A program made the translations under genes and the position numbers. From the NCBI GenBank assembly GCA_051011595.1, contig JBPCTQ010000111.1:1-5559 (forward strand): a stretch of 5,559 bases of DNA, in the 5' to 3' direction. The notes beneath the pieces were generated by a model, which worked only from the letters and a program-made list of their open reading frames with translations, was not told the DNA's origin and did not search any database. Below are positions 1 to 5,559 of this stretch, piece by piece. The DNA comes from JAOUEE01 sp051011595 (GTDB lineage: Bacteria; Actinomycetota; Acidimicrobiia; Acidimicrobiales; SHLQ01). How positions within the stretch are numbered: position 1 is the stretch's first letter; every line of letters starts with the position of its first letter.

Positions 1-383
<383 letters not shown>

Positions 384-398
384 TTGATGCTCGTGTTC

Positions 399-453
399 GC
401 TATGGAGTTCTCGAGGGTGTACACCGTCGGGCCAGGAGCCCAGACACCCTTGA
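399..453 (+). other. 23S-5S spacer: conserved box and processing-type stem
   Basis: The spacer between 23S and 5S rRNA carries GCTATGGAGTTCTCGAG at 399-415, which resembles the GCTATTGAGTTCTCAAG-type element common in actinobacterial rRNA spacers. Overlapping it, TCGAGGGTGT (411-420) can pair with ACACCCTTGA (444-453). This makes a 10-bp stem with one G-U pair, closed by a 23-base loop. Such stems in rRNA spacers are usually RNase III-type processing sites or antitermination leader elements. The pairing is seen in the sequence; the processing role is inferred. Confidence 0.6.
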
Positions 454-464
454 AAACGTAAAGG

Positions 465-582
<118 letters not shown>

Positions 583-589
583 TACGCAA

Positions 590-630
590 GAGCTTGAGGG
601 AGCCCACATGGGCTCCCTCGCTCACGTTTT
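590..630 (+). terminator. Intrinsic terminator of the rRNA operon
   Basis: GAGGGAGCCC (596-605) pairs perfectly with GGGCTCCCTC (610-619) around an ACAT loop. The stem extends outward through GAGC (590-593) and GCTC (620-623) after a two-base TT bulge, giving about 14 pairs. ACG and then TTTT (627-630) follow, so the T tract starts three bases past the stem. The position eight bases after 5S fits a rho-independent terminator for the rRNA operon. On the - strand no T tract follows the hairpin, so it should act in one direction only. Confidence 0.88.
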
Positions 631-643
631 GGGGCCGGTGGGC

Positions 644-690
644 TTCTGGCGTCACTTGTACGGCCAGGAGCAGCACGACGGACGCCAGAA
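644..690. repeat. 10-bp perfect inverted repeat between the convergent units
   Basis: TTCTGGCGTC at 644-653 is exactly repeated in inverted form as GACGCCAGAA at 681-690, with a 27-base loop. It sits in the 86-base gap between the rRNA terminator and the stop codon of the 763-residue membrane protein gene, beginning 26 bases past that stop on the - strand. There is no T tract on either side, so it is not a classical intrinsic terminator. It could protect or end the - strand mRNA, or bind a factor. Function is unknown. Confidence 0.5.
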
Positions 691-716
691 CGGTCAGATC
701 GGGCCGTCGGCTCGGT

Positions 717-3008
717 TCAGAGGTAGTCGTTGGCGGTGAGCCAGCGGGTGGTGAACCAGCCGTAGACCGGCGGCAGGTAGGACGTGACCATTCGGTGGGT
801 GATGGCGGCGGCCAACGCGGGCCCGGCCGGCACACCCACCGCCGTGAGCCCTGCCGTGAGCGCAGCTTCGCCGACCCCGATACCGCCGGGTACTGGCATG
901 AAGCCGATGAACAGCGAGACGATGCTGTTGACGAAGATTGCTTCGGAGAAGCTGAGATCGGCCCCGTAGGCGGCGGTAGAGGCGGCCAGTGTCAGGGCGA
1001 AGAGGAAGCGTGACAGGAGCGTGCCGCCGGCTATTCGCATCAACCGTTGCGGGTCGGTGAGCGGGTCTCGTACAGCCGAGAAGGCCTCCTTGATCGGCGG
1101 GACGACCTTCTCACGAAGGCTCGGCACCAGGAAGCTGACCGCCAACCCGACCACCACCAGAACCACGGCCAGAATGATGATCTTGAAGATCGGTCCGCTG
1201 TCGACTTCGTCGAGGTCGATGCTCTCGTCGATGGTGCGCATGGTGATGAGCAACAAGATGATGTCGAAGCCCTTGCTGAACACCGTCAACAACGGCCCCT
1301 GGGCCACGGCAGCGGCGGCCGTGACACCCAGCTTCTGCATGTAACGAATGTTCATGGCGATGGCGCCGGCCTCGGATGGCACAGCCAACGAGATGAACGA
1401 GAGTGCGTAACGAAACTGGATGGTGGGCCCGAAGGGCACCGGATTGGTGACCATGCCGGTCAGGCTGAACCACTCGCCCACGTTGGTGAGCTGGGCCAGC
1501 ACGAACGCGATGAGCACCCACGACCACTCGGCGTTCGACAGTTCCTCGACGATGGTGTCGAAACCGATGTCGGCCAGTGAGCTGATCAGGCTGTAGGCCG
1601 CGAAGACGGTGAGCACCGCCATGGCCACGTTTCCCCAACTCACTCGGGCCAGCTGGGCCAGCTCCGGCACCTCGGTGTCGAGCGTGTCGGCCACGGCCGA
1701 CCGGAGATCCTCGAGGTCGAGGTCGCTGGCTTTGGCATCGTCACGGAGGTCGCTCGAGAGGGCCGACGCCTGCAGCAGCGGCAGCGCCTCGAGAATCTCG
1801 TCGTCGGAGAGCTCGACCCGGCCCCGTTCGATCGCTCGGTCCTGGCCCACTGCCAATGCCGTGCTGACCAACATCTGGGCGATGTCGGCGGAACGGGTGA
1901 GGCCGTCGGGTGACATCACCGCGTGCGACATCTCGGCGAAACCGGCCACGCCGCCGAGCAAGGTGACGCTCTTGCGATCGATGCCCCGATGGGCCATGCC
2001 CGTCTCGTGGAGCTGGGCCAGCGCGTGCCAGCACGCGGAGAGGTCGTCGTCGGTGATCTCGCTCCCGGTGAAGGTGCGAAGCTCCCGAGCACCGCTGCGT
2101 TCGGTGGCGAGCAGGGCGTCGCCGTTCTGGCTGCGCCCCCAGCTCACCAGCGTCGGTACCCGCAAGCCGGCTCGGTCGCCTTCCAACAGCATGAGGCCCT
2201 CGTGTTCGACCATCTGCAGTCCGGTGGCCGAGAGGGCCCGCCCGTCATCGCGATACCAGACCTTGCGCCACAGCCGACTGACCAGCGCCGCGTCGGTGGC
2301 GTCGCGACCGTAGACCTTGACCGTCAGTTCCGATCCGTCGGCCCGGGCCGCCGCCAGCATGCTCACCCCGATGGGTTGGTCGTCGAGATACTCGACGCCA
2401 GTGGCTTCCACCCCGGTATTCCGCAGGGCGTCGATGACCCGGGCTTTGCTGGGAATTCCCACCCCCGACCCCAGGATCAGGTGGATGGTTGCCGCCGAGC
2501 CGAGCCCCACGGCCAGGGATCCGATCACCGCCGAGACACTGCCGTAGGTCAGCGCCACTGCCGACACCGCCATGGGAATGATCATGCGGTTGCCGACCTT
2601 GCGCATCGGCACGCTCAGGTAGGGGCTGGCCACACCGACGATGGCCATGGCCATGCTGAGTCTGACGACGGGATAACTGGGGGTCCCGTCGATGTCGAAG
2701 AACTCGGGCAGGACGTCGGGCCACTCAGGTCCGGCCAACAACGAAGCCACGGTGCTGGCACCGATGGCCAGTGCGGCCGCCAGGAACATGTCCCGGGCGA
2801 TGGCCCGTCGGCCCTGGCCGAAGACCAGGACGGCCACGAACAGGCCAATCGGGTAGAGCGCACCGACAGCGAAGATGGTGGCGAACACGGCGTCGAGCCA
2901 GCCCGGGATTCCCGGTTCGACCAGTTCGGCCGCTCGGATGTCGAGGCCGGTCGGTCCGGCGTGGGCCCATGCCGCCACTGCCGCCACGACCAATGATGTG
3001 ACCAACAC
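717..3008 (-). CDS. Multidomain membrane protein: degenerate kinase plus flippase-like LPG_synthase_TM domain
   Basis: The product has 763 residues from a GTG at 3006-3008. Residues 1-180 are hydrophobic with about five membrane spans. Residues 215-400 are soluble and look like a kinase fold: VKVYGRD at 230-236 supplies the N-lobe lysine (K231), and AHRG at 339-342 followed by GFAEM at 356-360 sit where HRD and DFG belong. Both catalytic aspartates are therefore replaced by glycine, which suggests a pseudokinase. Residues 457-757 form a second membrane block with PSEAG (544-548) and PVPGGIGVGEA (705-715), the signature of the LPG-synthase transmembrane/UPF0104 family that includes the MprF flippase part and AglD. 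Known families with this three-part layout occur in actinobacteria; the substrate is unknown. A role in moving or sensing a membrane lipid is inferred. The start is doubtful: coding-like sequence continues upstream in frame but has no ATG, GTG or TTG, and the GTG used has no clear ribosome binding site. Confidence 0.88.
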   Translation of the reverse strand: MLVTSLVVAAVAAWAHAGPTGLDIRAAELVEPGIPGWLDAVFATIFAVGALYPIGLFVAVLVFGQGRRAIARDMFLAAALAIGASTVASLLAGPEWPDVLPEFFDIDGTPSYPVVRLSMAMAIVGVASPYLSVPMRKVGNRMIIPMAVSAVALTYGSVSAVIGSLAVGLGSAATIHLILGSGVGIPSKARVIDALRNTGVEATGVEYLDDQPIGVSMLAAARADGSELTVKVYGRDATDAALVSRLWRKVWYRDDGRALSATGLQMVEHEGLMLLEGDRAGLRVPTLVSWGRSQNGDALLATERSGARELRTFTGSEITDDDLSACWHALAQLHETGMAHRGIDRKSVTLLGGVAGFAEMSHAVMSPDGLTRSADIAQMLVSTALAVGQDRAIERGRVELSDDEILEALPLLQASALSSDLRDDAKASDLDLEDLRSAVADTLDTEVPELAQLARVSWGNVAMAVLTVFAAYSLISSLADIGFDTIVEELSNAEWSWVLIAFVLAQLTNVGEWFSLTGMVTNPVPFGPTIQFRYALSFISLAVPSEAGAIAMNIRYMQKLGVTAAAAVAQGPLLTVFSKGFDIILLLITMRTIDESIDLDEVDSGPIFKIIILAVVLVVVGLAVSFLVPSLREKVVPPIKEAFSAVRDPLTDPQRLMRIAGGTLLSRFLFALTLAASTAAYGADLSFSEAIFVNSIVSLFIGFMPVPGGIGVGEAALTAGLTAVGVPAGPALAAAITHRMVTSYLPPVYGWFTTRWLTANDYL

Positions 3009-3137
3009 CAGGGCATCGGCGGGGCGGCGGGTTCGCGGGTCATCAGCCGGAGCGGCAAAGACCTGGTTTCGAGGGGTGGTCGTTGGGGCGGCTTCGATGG
3101 AGCCGAAGCATATGGGAGCCCGCCGGCCGAGGGGGGA
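3009..3137 (-). other. Open in-frame stretch upstream of the 763-residue gene; probable unannotated N-terminus
   Basis: These 43 codons lie between the TAG of the 346-residue gene (3138-3140) and the GTG at 3008, in the same frame as both genes. The last part reads VFAAPADDPRTRRPADAL and runs straight into the first membrane span. From memory, related actinobacterial proteins begin with a comparable 'DDPRxRRPxD' segment before that span. By hand count 31 of 43 codons end in G or C, which is compatible with coding. No ATG, GTG or TTG occurs in this frame; the only near-start codons are ATA at 3111-3113, ATC at 3096-3098 and CTG at 3009-3011. An ATG at 3109-3111 opens a different frame that stops after 22 codons. 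Either a rare start codon, a sequence error or the plain GTG at 3008 explains this. Confidence 0.45.
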
Positions 3138-4178
3138 CTATGTCGGTGCCGCGTCGATCTGATCGGCAAGGGGCGGGACGTCGACGCCGCGCCGGCTCAT
3201 CCGTCGACGGTGGATCCCGTACGCCAGCGCACCCAGCGGGATGGGGATCCAGTACGACACCAGTCGATAGGCCAGGGTGGCCGTGGCTGCGTCGGCCGCG
3301 CTGAGACCAGCGAGGGCGAGGGTTCCGGCCAATCCGGCCTCGACGAAACCGAGACCCCCCGGCGTCAGCGGAATCCGGCCCAGCAGCGACGCACTGACGA
3401 AGGCCAGCAACAGGACCGAAGAGGTGTCGTCGTGGCCCACTCCGCGTACGGCCAGGACCAACGCGAGGTAGTCGAACCCCCACTTGCCGAAGCTGGCGAG
3501 GGCGGCCCAGTACCAGTTGTCGGCCAGGTGAGAGCGGATCAGGTCACGGGCCTTCAACAACCGTCGCGACCGAGGTTCGGCATCGGGATCGAGCCGACCG
3601 AACCACCCGGCGATCCGGTCGATGCCGCGGCCGAGGGCCGCCAGCGGGTGATCCCACCACAGAAACAGTCCGCCCAGAATGGCGGCGGCCACGAAGCTGA
3701 TGGCGGCGGCGACGGCACCGTTGACCAGCGCCGAGTCCACCGGCGGACCGAACAGAATGGCGGGTACCGAAAAGACCGGCAGTGCGAACAGCACCGCGAA
3801 GTTCAACAGCGTGGCCACGGTGAGTCCGCTCGCCGCGGTGGTCTTCTCGATGCCGCCGTCGGCCAGCAGTCGATACTGCGTGGCGGTGGCGGTGGCCGAC
3901 CCGCCGGGAAGGATCCGGGCCACAGCCGCAGAGGACAACTGCGACGTGGCCATGAGGGACCACGCCCGCGACCGCAGGCACAGCCCCAGCAGTATCCAGA
4001 AGCACACCAAGCTCAGCAGGGTCGCTCCCGCCATCAAGATGAGCGAACCCTCGCGCAGGCGCTGCAGCTCGGGCCACGAGCTGAACGTCTGGATGACACT
4101 GGGGACCACCAGGTACAGGCTGATGGCGGTGATGCTCAGCCAGAGGATCCGTTTGGAGACGGTGCGGACACGACTCAC
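3138..4178 (-). CDS. Flippase-like integral membrane protein, LPG_synthase_TM / UPF0104 (YbhN-like) family
   Basis: The product has 346 residues with about eight hydrophobic spans and a soluble, charged loop around residues 183-217. Family marks are ILPGGSATA (89-97) in the first half and GRIPLTPGGLGFVEAG (267-282) in the second. The latter matches the PxPGGxGxxEA signature also present in the neighbouring 763-residue protein, so the two are paralogues in tandem. Related domains include the transmembrane part of MprF, which translocates modified phosphatidylglycerol, and AglD. This protein has no synthase domain, so a transport or flippase role for a lipid-linked substrate is inferred and its substrate is unknown. 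It starts with GTG at 4176-4178, overlapping the stop of the YihY-family gene by four bases (GTGA) with only a weak ribosome binding site. This points to translational coupling. The protein ends in a charged, proline-containing tail (residues 323-346) that should lie outside the membrane. Confidence 0.9.
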   Translation of the reverse strand: MSRVRTVSKRILWLSITAISLYLVVPSVIQTFSSWPELQRLREGSLILMAGATLLSLVCFWILLGLCLRSRAWSLMATSQLSSAAVARILPGGSATATATQYRLLADGGIEKTTAASGLTVATLLNFAVLFALPVFSVPAILFGPPVDSALVNGAVAAAISFVAAAILGGLFLWWDHPLAALGRGIDRIAGWFGRLDPDAEPRSRRLLKARDLIRSHLADNWYWAALASFGKWGFDYLALVLAVRGVGHDDTSSVLLLAFVSASLLGRIPLTPGGLGFVEAGLAGTLALAGLSAADAATATLAYRLVSYWIPIPLGALAYGIHRRRMSRRGVDVPPLADQIDAAPT

Positions 4179-5050
4179 GACATCCGCGCCGCGTCGTCGG
4201 GCTGGTTCCGCAGGGCCAGCACCTTGGAGAGCTGGACCCCGACGAGCAGAATCTGTGCCTCGACGTAGATCCAGGTGAGCAGGGCGAGGATTGCCCCGAA
4301 TGCACCGCTCACCGAGCTACCGCCGAACTCCCCGAGGACCACCCCCAGCACGTAGGTGCCGAGGATCATGGTCACCGACGTCGCCGCGGCGGCCGTGAAG
4401 GCGATGGACCACTTCACCTGGAAGGCGCCGACGTATCGATAGAGCACCGCGATGGTGGCCGCCAGTAGGGCCGCCGAGCCTGCTCCGGTCAGCAGCTCGG
4501 CCAGGTCGTCGAGCAGTTGGGTGTTTCCGGGCACGAGGGCTTCGGCCGCGCCGGCTACCACCGAGAGCGCAAAACCGGCGATGAGCACGGCACCGGTGGC
4601 CAGAACCATGATGAATCCGATGAGCCGGCGTTGAATCGTCTCACGGAACCCCGACTCCACCGGCACGCCCCAGATTTCCCGGATGGCGTCGGTGAGCGCC
4701 ACGAACAACAAGGAGGACGCGAACAGCAGCGACACCACGCCGATCAAGCCGAGCGACGACTGCACCGATTGGCGATTGAGCTCGGCGGTGATCTCCGCGC
4801 CGATGGTTCCGTCGTCGGTTACACCGATCTGGGCGAGGCGGTCGGCGAGATAGTCGGTCATGTCGACGGTGCCGAACAGCATCTCGGCGAGGGCAGCAGT
4901 GAGGGCGAGCAGGGGAATGATGGTGAACAGGCCGTAGTAGGCCAGCCCGGCGCCGAGTCGAATGGTGCGATCGTTGCGCCACGAGGAGTAGGTGGCGAGC
5001 ACGATGTCGTAGAGCTGGCGCCACCACGGGCTGGTGGATGTCTCGCTCAC
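4175..5050 (-). CDS. YihY/virulence factor BrkB family inner membrane protein
   Basis: The product has 291 residues from a GTG at 5048-5050, close to the usual length of this family. An N-terminal amphipathic stretch is followed by GAGLAYYGLFTIIPLLAL (33-50), the characteristic 'ALAYYtLFSlfPLL' first span. Then come LTDAIREIWG (119-128), YRYVGAF (204-210), and the C-terminal region with LLTWIYVEAQILLVGVQLS (257-275), equivalent to the family's 'WLYlsaxillxGAEln'. About six spans are expected. The family was once called ribonuclease BN in error; its members are membrane proteins of unsettled function. An in-frame GTG at 5201-5203 would add 51 residues, but that extension is arginine- and glycine-rich and overlaps a better coding frame, so I reject it. 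The chosen start overlaps the stop of the small upstream ORF as GTGA, and its own stop overlaps the next gene the same way. Confidence 0.93.
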   Translation of the reverse strand: MSETSTSPWWRQLYDIVLATYSSWRNDRTIRLGAGLAYYGLFTIIPLLALTAALAEMLFGTVDMTDYLADRLAQIGVTDDGTIGAEITAELNRQSVQSSLGLIGVVSLLFASSLLFVALTDAIREIWGVPVESGFRETIQRRLIGFIMVLATGAVLIAGFALSVVAGAAEALVPGNTQLLDDLAELLTGAGSAALLAATIAVLYRYVGAFQVKWSIAFTAAAATSVTMILGTYVLGVVLGEFGGSSVSGAFGAILALLTWIYVEAQILLVGVQLSKVLALRNQPDDAARMS

Positions 5051-5178
5051 CCCATGATCCGCTCGGCCGGACCATCTTCCCGCTCGGTGCACGAGCTGCT
5101 CGAGAGCGGGCCTTTGTGTGCCGCCGCGACGAACACCGCGTCGTTGATCACGCCCGGTCTCGTCGACCCGATCGCCAT
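5047..5178 (-). CDS. Small hypothetical protein (43 residues) leading the operon
   Basis: ATG at 5176-5178 is preceded by GAGGGAGG with four bases between. The frame runs 43 codons to TGA, whose first two bases overlap the GTG start of the YihY-family gene (GTGA). By hand count 37 of 43 codons end in G or C (about 86%), typical for real genes in such a genome and better than the competing frame. The product begins MAIGSTRPGVINDAVFVAAA and ends in a polar, charged tail with one cysteine (KGPLSSSSCTEREDGPAERI). It has a mildly hydrophobic patch around residues 10-20 but no convincing membrane span or signal peptide. I do not recognise it. It may be a true small protein or a leader peptide whose translation delivers ribosomes to the next gene. 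Confidence 0.55.
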   Translation of the reverse strand: MAIGSTRPGVINDAVFVAAAHKGPLSSSSCTEREDGPAERIMG

Positions 5179-5182
5179 GGTG

Positions 5183-5190
5183 CCTCCCTC
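5183..5190 (-). promoter_or_regulatory. Strong Shine-Dalgarno site for the small ORF
   Basis: Read on the - strand this is GAGGGAGG, almost fully complementary to the 16S rRNA tail, four bases before the ATG at 5176-5178. It is the only strong ribosome binding site visible in this gene cluster. The downstream YihY-family and flippase-like genes have weak sites and start inside overlaps, so this site may set translation of the whole coupled series. Confidence 0.65.
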
Positions 5191-5218
5191 GCTGGGCACG
5201 CACCGTACTGTGATTGTC

Positions 5219-5239
5219 GGCCGACGGGATCGGTCGGCC
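5219..5239 (-). terminator. GC-rich hairpin after the fibronectin-domain gene; possible terminator
   Basis: GGCCGAC (5219-5225) and GTCGGCC (5233-5239) form a perfect 7-bp stem with a 7-base loop, starting six bases past the TAA at 5246-5248 on the - strand. No T tract follows, so it is at best a weak or factor-assisted terminator. It separates the fibronectin-domain gene from the next cluster, whose first ATG lies 40 bases further on. Any promoter for that cluster must be close to or overlap this hairpin; I see no convincing -35/-10 pair. Confidence 0.35.
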
Positions 5240-5245
5240 CGGCGG

Positions 5246-5559
5246 TTACACGGTGATGGGGTCTGGGGTGCAGGCGACATCGGTGGTGACGCCGGCCATG
5301 CGGGAGCGGATGACGTAGCTGTGGTCGCCGGCGGGCACGTTGGTGTCGGTGTAGGTGAGGGTGGTGACCGACGTGATGAAGCTGTTGTCGCGGCGCACGA
5401 TGTAGGTGTCTTCGCCGGGGACGGGGTCCCACGTGAGGATGACCCCGCCGTTGCCGTCGAGCACCGCGGTGCACTCCGGTGGCGGTGCCTCGCCGACGGT
5501 GAAGGTGAACTGATCGTTGGTGGAGATGTTGCCGACTGTGTCGATGGCCCACCCGGTGA
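5246..5559 (-). CDS. C-terminal end of a secreted-type protein with a fibronectin type III-like domain (5' partial)
   Basis: The frame is open from the window edge to TAA at 5246-5248, showing the last 103 residues; the start lies outside. The visible part begins GWAIDTVGNISTNDQFTFTV, which resembles the end of a bacterial Ig-like or extracellular repeat, then a proline linker (APPPE). A single beta-rich domain follows: VILTWDPV (39-46), the pair TYIVRR (51-56), TYTDTNVPAG (68-77) and HSYVIRSR (79-86). The Trp and Tyr spacing fits a fibronectin type III fold. Two cysteines (29 and 96) bracket the domain and could form a disulfide, consistent with an extracellular location. There is no LPXTG motif or C-terminal membrane anchor. 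It may be a cell-surface adhesin or a secreted enzyme with accessory domains; which one cannot be told from this end. An internal GTG (5462-5464) is not a credible start because it would cut the domain. Confidence 0.8.
   Translation of the reverse strand, partial: TGWAIDTVGNISTNDQFTFTVGEAPPPECTAVLDGNGGVILTWDPVPGEDTYIVRRDNSFITSVTTLTYTDTNVPAGDHSYVIRSRMAGVTTDVACTPDPITV

Noticed and set aside
644..690. Inverted repeat as an insertion-sequence end or attachment site
   Set aside because: There is no transposase or integrase, no flanking target duplication and no second copy in the window.
1923..2996. Long + strand open frame of 357 codons opposite the 763-residue gene
   Set aside because: The translation is rich in G, R, H, Q and D with no hydrophobic segments or motifs, as expected from the antisense of a high-GC gene. 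The opposite strand holds clear membrane spans and family signatures.
3043..3111. 22-codon ORF starting at the CATATG site upstream of the 763-residue gene
   Set aside because: It has no clear ribosome binding site and no recognisable product, and it is too short to support alone. It is kept only as a possible frameshift or leader explanation in the start-codon finding.
3210..4268. Long + strand open frame of 352 codons opposite the 346-residue flippase-like gene
   Set aside because: It is low-complexity Q/G/R/E-rich translation, a shadow of the well-supported - strand gene with its PGG signatures.
5051..5203. N-terminal extension of the YihY-family protein to a GTG at 5203
   Set aside because: The 51 added residues are arginine/glycine-rich, do not resemble the family, and overlap a frame with a strong ribosome binding site and better third-position GC.

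Overview
The window looks like the end of an rRNA operon from a high-GC actinobacterium. The 23S tail, the 5S gene and a spacer box resembling the actinobacterial 'TATTGAGTTCTC' element support this. Acidimicrobiia (Ilumatobacter-like marine or soil lineages) is my best guess, but it is an inference from the style of the rRNA and proteins, not a proven placement.

Layout. Positions 1-383 are the 3' end of 23S rRNA on the + strand. An 81-base spacer follows, containing a 10-bp processing-type stem, then 5S rRNA (about 465-582) and a strong intrinsic terminator (590-630). Everything after that is coded on the - strand and points head-on at the rRNA operon. Read in transcription order from the right edge, it holds: (1) the C-terminal end of a secreted-type protein with a fibronectin-III-like domain (5246-5559, 5' end outside the window); (2) a small 43-residue ORF with a strong ribosome binding site (5047-5178); (3) a YihY/BrkB-family inner membrane protein (4175-5050); (4) a 346-residue flippase-like protein of the LPG-synthase transmembrane (UPF0104/YbhN) family (3138-4178); and (5) a 763-residue three-part protein (717-3008) with an N-terminal membrane block, a cytoplasmic degenerate kinase domain and a C-terminal LPG-synthase transmembrane block.

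Genes 2 to 4 are linked by two successive 4-base GTGA stop/start overlaps, so they are very probably one translationally coupled operon. Gene 5 follows after 129 bases in the same reading frame and probably belongs to it. The likely common theme is the cell envelope: two proteins related to lipid flippase domains and a YihY-type membrane protein. Their substrates cannot be read from the sequence.

The points most worth a second look are the pseudokinase-like middle domain of the 763-residue protein, the lack of any ordinary start codon for what looks like its true N-terminus, the small ORF that leads the operon, and the head-on arrangement with the rRNA operon without a visible terminator on the - strand. 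I see no mobile element, CRISPR array or tRNA. I do not see a clearly undescribed system here.
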